Assembly (NCBI GenBank): GCA_031275175.1
Contig: JAISPD010000006.1
Coordinates: 1-64,000 of the forward strand
Direction: 5' to 3'
Length of the DNA: 64,000 bases
DNA from: Mycoplasmataceae bacterium
Lineage (GTDB): Bacteria; Bacillota_I; Bacilli_A; Mycoplasmatales; Mycoplasmoidaceae
The notes beneath the pieces were generated by a model that searched no databases, was not told where the DNA came from, and saw nothing but the letters and a program-made list of their open reading frames with translations. The position numbers and the translations under genes were made by a program. Shown here in pieces: positions 59,742 to 64,000 of the stretch; the stretch's first letter is position 1; every line of letters begins with the position of its first letter.

Positions 59742-60611
59742 ATGGGAAAAAGTTTGTTAAAACTAAGTGATCTAAGTGAAAAAGAAATCTACCAAATTTT
59801 ACAATCTGCACAAAAATATGCCGATGGGCAACAAATAAAATTTAAAGATAAGGCTGTAGCTAATTTATTTTTTGAACCGTCAACACGGACACACTATAGT
59901 TTTATTGTTGCTGAACAAAAATTAAAATGTGAAATTCTTGATTTTTCACCAATTACATCTTCATTAGCAAAAGGTGAAACATTTTATGATACAGTAAAAA
60001 CTTTTACTAAATTTGGTGTAGACGCTTTAGTCATCCGTAGTCGTGAAAATGCTTGATACAAGCAATTAGACAAAATTAATGTACCAATAATAAATGCTGG
60101 TGATGGCACTTGTGATCATCCAACTCAATCTTTACTAGATTTATTAACGATCCAACAAGAATTTAAAAAAATAAAAGGTTTAATCATTTTAATTGTTGGT
60201 GATGTTTTACATTCAAGAGTAGCTCATTCCAACATTGCAGTGATGCAAAGATTAGGCATGAAAGTATTATTGAGTGCTCCTAAAGAATTCCAAGATCCAG
60301 CATACAGCTATGTAAATTTTGATGAGGGTATTAAACAAGCTAATATTATTAACGTGTTACGGATTCAAACGGAGCGTTTTACAAAAAAGATGCGAGTATC
60401 TATTAATGAATATAGACAACGCTTTGGTCTCAATGCAAAACGTGTTAATAATATGAACCCTAAAGCAATTATTATTCACCCTGCTCCTGTTAATCGCAAT
60501 GTGGAAATTGATGATGATGTAGTTGAATGTAAACATTCAAGAATTTTTAAGCAAATTGAAAATGGTGTTTTTGTACGAATGGCTATTTTGGAACGTGCTT
60601 TTAAAAAATAA
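59742..60611 (+). CDS. pyrB: Aspartate carbamoyltransferase catalytic subunit
   Basis: The 289-residue enzyme makes carbamoyl-aspartate. FFEPSTRTHYSF binds carbamoyl phosphate, the flexible SSLAKGE loop and GDGTCDHPTQSLLDLLT complete the site. No regulatory PyrI gene follows. It starts 7 nt after carB. Confidence 0.95.
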
Positions 60612-60613
60612 TT

Positions 60614-61804
60614 ATGAGCATTTTAATTAAGCACGGGAGAATTTGATATCAGAATAAAATTAGAAACTTAGATATTTTGATTGAGAAAAATAAAATTACC
60701 AAAGTTGCTAACAAAATAAAAACAAAAGCTACAAAAATAATTGATGCCAGTGGTTTAACCATTATTCCTGGATTAATAGATGTTCATGTTCATCTAAGAG
60801 AACCAGGCTATGAATATAAAGAAACTATTAAAACTGGAACACTAGCAGCAATTGCTGGAGGATACTCTACCATTTGTTGTATGCCCAACACTAATCCAGT
60901 GATTGACGATCTAAAATCTTTAAAATTGTTAAAAAAATTAATTAATCAAAATGCACAGACTGAAGTTTTACCGTATGTATCAATTACACAAAAACAGAAA
61001 GGTGAACGACTAGTCAACATTCCTTTATTAGCAAAACAGTGTTTTGCTTTTAGTGATGATGGTGTAGGATTACAATCCGATAGATTAATGTACCAAGCTA
61101 TGCAAAAATGTTACAAAGTTAATAAACCGATAGTTGTTCATTGTGAAGATAATAGTCAAGTAGATAATGCAAAAGAATATAAAGAAGTGGAACGTGATAT
61201 TCAGTTTGCATTGAAATGTAAATGTCAATTACATATTTGCCATATCTCCACCAAAGAAAGCATTCACTTAATTAAAAAAGCTAAAAAAAATACTAAACAA
61301 ATTACATGTGAAGTTACACCACACCATTTGCTTTTAAATCAAAATGATGTTAAAGATGACGGTAAGTATAAAATGAACCCACCACTAACTGATAAACAGA
61401 GTCAAACTGCTTTAATCAAAGCAGTACGTGACGGCACTATTGATATGATTGCGACCGATCATGCTCCACATAGTGATTTAGAAAAAAATACTAGTTATAC
61501 CAAGAGTTTAAATGGTGTAGTAGGATTAGAATTTGCTTTCAGTTTAATTTATACTCATCTAGTATTGAAGAAAATAATTAATTTTAAAAGGCTAATCGAA
61601 TTAATGTCTTCTAATCCTGCAAAAATTTTTCATATTAAGAATGCAGGTGAAATTAAAGTCGGAAACTTGGCAAGATTGACCTTTGTCGATTTACATGAAA
61701 AGTGAAAAGTTGATAGCGAAACCTTTTGTTCAAAAGGACATAGTACTCCGTTTGATGGCGAACAACTCATATCCAAAATTAAACGAGTCCTTATACTACC
61801 ATAA
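60614..61804 (+). CDS. pyrC: Dihydroorotase
   Basis: A 396-residue class I dihydroorotase. Metal ligands DVHVHLREPGYE, the lysine-region substitute around FSDDGVGLQ, HCED, HICHIST and the catalytic Asp in ATDHAPHS. The carboxylated Lys expected in this class is replaced by a local FSDDG context as in other class I enzymes. Starts 2 nt after pyrB. Slightly shorter than usual (about 425). Confidence 0.92.
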
Positions 61805-61855
61805 AGCAACTTATTACTATTTTTACTTGTGCTGTTTCACATCAACCCAACATAA

Positions 61856-61861
61856 TATAAT
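61856..61861 (+). promoter_or_regulatory. -10 box before pyrK
   Basis: TATAAT at 61856-61861 is 6 nt before the pyrK ATG at 61868, in the only sizeable gap (63 nt) of the pyrimidine operon. It implies an extra leaderless transcript for pyrK-pyrD. Confidence 0.55.
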
Positions 61862-61867
61862 CCACAT

Positions 61868-62587
61868 ATGATTATCAAAAATGAAAAACTAAATCAATCT
61901 GTTTATCGCATGACAGTTTCTTGTAACGACACGAATTGAATTAAACCTGGTAAATTTATTGATGTATTAATTCCGGGTTTTTATTTAAGACGTCCCATGG
62001 CAGTAAGTGATTTTAACGAACAACAATATAGTTTCATATATGAAATTGTTGGTGAAGGAACCAAAGTTTTAAGTCAGTTAAGACCAAGAGATGAAATTGA
62101 TATTTTAGAAAATTTGGGGAATAGTTATATTTACAAACTAAGTTATGGCTATCCTATTCTAGTTTCAGGTGGAAGTGGGTTAGGTCCAATTTTATGTTTA
62201 GCGAAACAATTTAATAAGCAACATATTAAATACGAATTGATATGTGGTTTTCCTAATAAAAATATGGTAACAATTTTTGATGAAATAAAAGCAATTAATC
62301 CGCATGCTCATGTTTGCACAGATGATGGTAGTTTTGGAGAAAAAGGTAATGTTGTGGAGATAATTAATAAATATGATTTACAAAACCATTACTATTATGC
62401 TTGTGGGCCTAATAATATGCTTAAGGCTGTTTTTAAAAATAATAAATCATCTGGTCAATTATCATTAGATGAACGAATGGGTTGTGGTATTGGGGCTTGT
62501 ATGGGTTGTGCAATTAAAACTAAAAAAGGTAATCAACGCATTTGTAAGAATGGACCAATATTTATGAGTGATGATTTATTATGGTAA
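61868..62587 (+). CDS. pyrK: Dihydroorotate dehydrogenase electron-transfer subunit
   Basis: A 239-residue FAD/[2Fe-2S] protein passing electrons from dihydroorotate dehydrogenase to NAD+. Flavin loop FYLRRPMAVSDF, NAD loop VSGGSGLGPILCLA, and a C-terminal iron-sulphur cluster motif GCGIGACMGCAI...RICKNGP. Its stop overlaps the pyrD start by 7 nt, typical of the class 1B pair. Confidence 0.92.
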
Positions 62588-63501
62588 ATAAATCTTTACA
62601 AGTTTGATTAAAAGATTGAGTTCTGGACAATCCCATTATTCCAGCGAGCGGTACATTTGGTTTCGGTTTTGAACATGCTAAATATTATAACCTTGACATT
62701 TTAGGATCGTTGAGTCTTAAAGCTATCACTTTAGAATCTAGAGATGGTAATCCATTGCCACGAATTGCTGAGGCACCATCAGGTATGATTAATGCTATCG
62801 GCTTACAAAATCCAGGAGTTGATCATGTAATCAAATACGAATTACCTGAACTAAAGAAAATTTTTCATAAGCAAGTAATCGCAAACATTGCAGCTACTAC
62901 CATTGAGGACTACATATCTTTAATCAAAAAATTAAATGATTGTGCAATGATTGCTATTTTTGAAATAAATATAAGTTGTCCTAATGTCGAAAAAGGTGAT
63001 TTGAAATTTGACACAGATCCAGTTGCATTAGCATCATTAATCAAAGCAATTAAACCAATTTCTCGAAAACCAATATATGTGAAATTATCACCGCAGGTAA
63101 CCGATATTGTATTAATGGCTAAAACTGCTGAAACAGCAGGTGCTGATGGATTGACTTTAATTAACACAGTTCCTAGTATACGAATTAATATTAATACTGC
63201 TAAACCCATAATTGCTAATAAAATTGGTGGATTAAGCGGTCCAGCGATTAAACCGATTGCTTTACGAGCAATCTATCTTTGTTCACAAGATGTAAACATA
63301 CCAATAATTGGTTGTGGTGGTGTTAGTAATGTTCAAGATGTAATTGAAATGATGTTAGCTGGTGCAACTGCTGTTCAAGTTGGTTCTGAAAATTTAGTTA
63401 ATCCATTAGCGTGTAAACAAATTATTGAAGATTTACCAAACGTTATGAAGAAATTGCATATTGATAATCTCTCAGAAATTATTGGTAAAGCTTGGAAATA
63501 A
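62581..63501 (+). CDS. pyrD: Dihydroorotate dehydrogenase, class 1B catalytic subunit
   Basis: A 306-residue FMN enzyme oxidising dihydroorotate to orotate. GTFGFGFEHAKYY near the start, catalytic Cys in INISCPNVEKGD (about residue 131, class 1 Cys), KLSPQVTDI and GCGGVSNVQDVIEM, AVQVGSEN FMN-binding ends. The ATG at 62581 is inside the pyrK end. Together with PyrK this is an NAD+-coupled enzyme. Confidence 0.94.
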
Positions 63502-64000
63502 AACATTAGAACCTATTGATTTTAGATTGTAAAACCTAATTTACGCCAATGGTAAAAGTTAATAATTTAATAACCAACATTGAAAATTTGTTCACCGTTA
63601 CCAAATGTTAATCAATAACTCAGCCGTTTACAAAAGTTATTCCTGATTTAGCAGTAATTGTAACATCCATGTATGCAAGATCGGAAGGAATATTAAAATC
63701 AGGCTTACGAAATGAAAAAGTAGCAGTGCATTCATCGCGATCATAAAGAACGCGAACTAAAAATTAAGAAGGATAAAAATTATTTGCTCTATGTCAGGCA
63801 AATGGTTAAAGATAAACACTCGCCATATGAAATTACTCACCTAGTTGACCGCAACGTTATTAATGACGAAAACAATATAAATTACCGCAACAAAGGTCAA
63901 GTAAACCCCGAAGTTCCCACCCCTATGGATTGGATATAAAAAGCACATTTAAGACCTTAGAATTGATTTGAAACACTAATTCAAGGACTTAAAATGAGCA
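63502..64000. other. Right edge: two overlapping gene remnants
   Basis: On the minus strand a start-less frame (about 63750-63610) encodes DRDECTATFSFRKPDFN... ending VNGWVID, with TGA as Trp. On the plus strand a start-less frame (about 63740-63940) encodes KERELKIKKDKNYLLYVRQM ... PTPMDWI. Neither has a start codon or a recognised family. The region looks like a decayed insertion or rearrangement junction. Confidence 0.35.

Overview
The window reads as an AT-rich Mollicutes chromosome (Mycoplasma/Spiroplasma-like) that uses UGA for tryptophan. Nearly every long gene is interrupted by in-frame TGA codons at positions where its family has Trp, and the reading frame continues after each one. 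Coordinates below are for the rejoined genes. Many -10 boxes lie 6-9 nt before the start codon, so leaderless transcripts look common. The genus cannot be fixed from this window.

Positions 1-14400 are a gene-sparse accessory block ending about 200 bp from a tRNA-Ser(GCU) gene. It carries a tyrosine recombinase, a VirD4/TraG-type coupling ATPase with a one-base frameshift in its Walker A motif, two exported proteins coupled to that gene, a third membrane-anchored leucine-rich-repeat protein, a probable relaxosome-type protein, an orphan adenine methyltransferase, a ToxN/AbiQ-like protein behind a structured leader, four tiny genes and a helix-turn-helix protein. Its non-coding DNA is unusually structured: seven consecutive inverted repeats (11107-11460), two copies of a stem-conserved element (8839-8913 and 10973-11041), four copies of a palindromic promoter/operator, two iteron-like arrays and paired ATTGGTTAGG motifs at both ends. 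Together these suggest an integrative mobilizable or conjugative element, possibly decaying. No relaxase was recognised.

Positions 14606-35676 are mostly housekeeping. They hold tRNA-Ser, a diadenylate cyclase behind a membrane protein with possible degenerate GGDEF/EAL-like domains, divergent upp, and the complete F1Fo ATP synthase operon (atpI-like, B, E, F, H, A, G, D, C). Convergent to it are two tandem GH92 mannosidase-like lipoproteins, then the str operon (rpsL, rpsG, a small membrane protein, fusA).

Positions 35712-49451 are carbohydrate genes: an N-acetylglucosamine-type PTS permease with nagB, araB-araA-araD for L-arabinose, a DUF4380-like sugar protein, a PAP2 phosphatase, a second nagB with nagA, a Cys-rich mini-protein, a GT2 glycosyltransferase and an alpha/beta hydrolase. 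Mannose-glycan trimming outside the cell, GlcNAc uptake and arabinose use fit a host-glycan or gut lifestyle (inference).

Positions 49575-64000 hold a nicotinamidase, lysS, a degenerate AsnA-like paralogue, a DUF2779-type nuclease, four tRNAs (Asn, Glu, Val, Ala), and carA-carB-pyrB-pyrC-pyrK-pyrD for pyrimidine synthesis up to orotate. That pathway is uncommon in Mollicutes. Gene remnants fill the gap before carA and the right edge.
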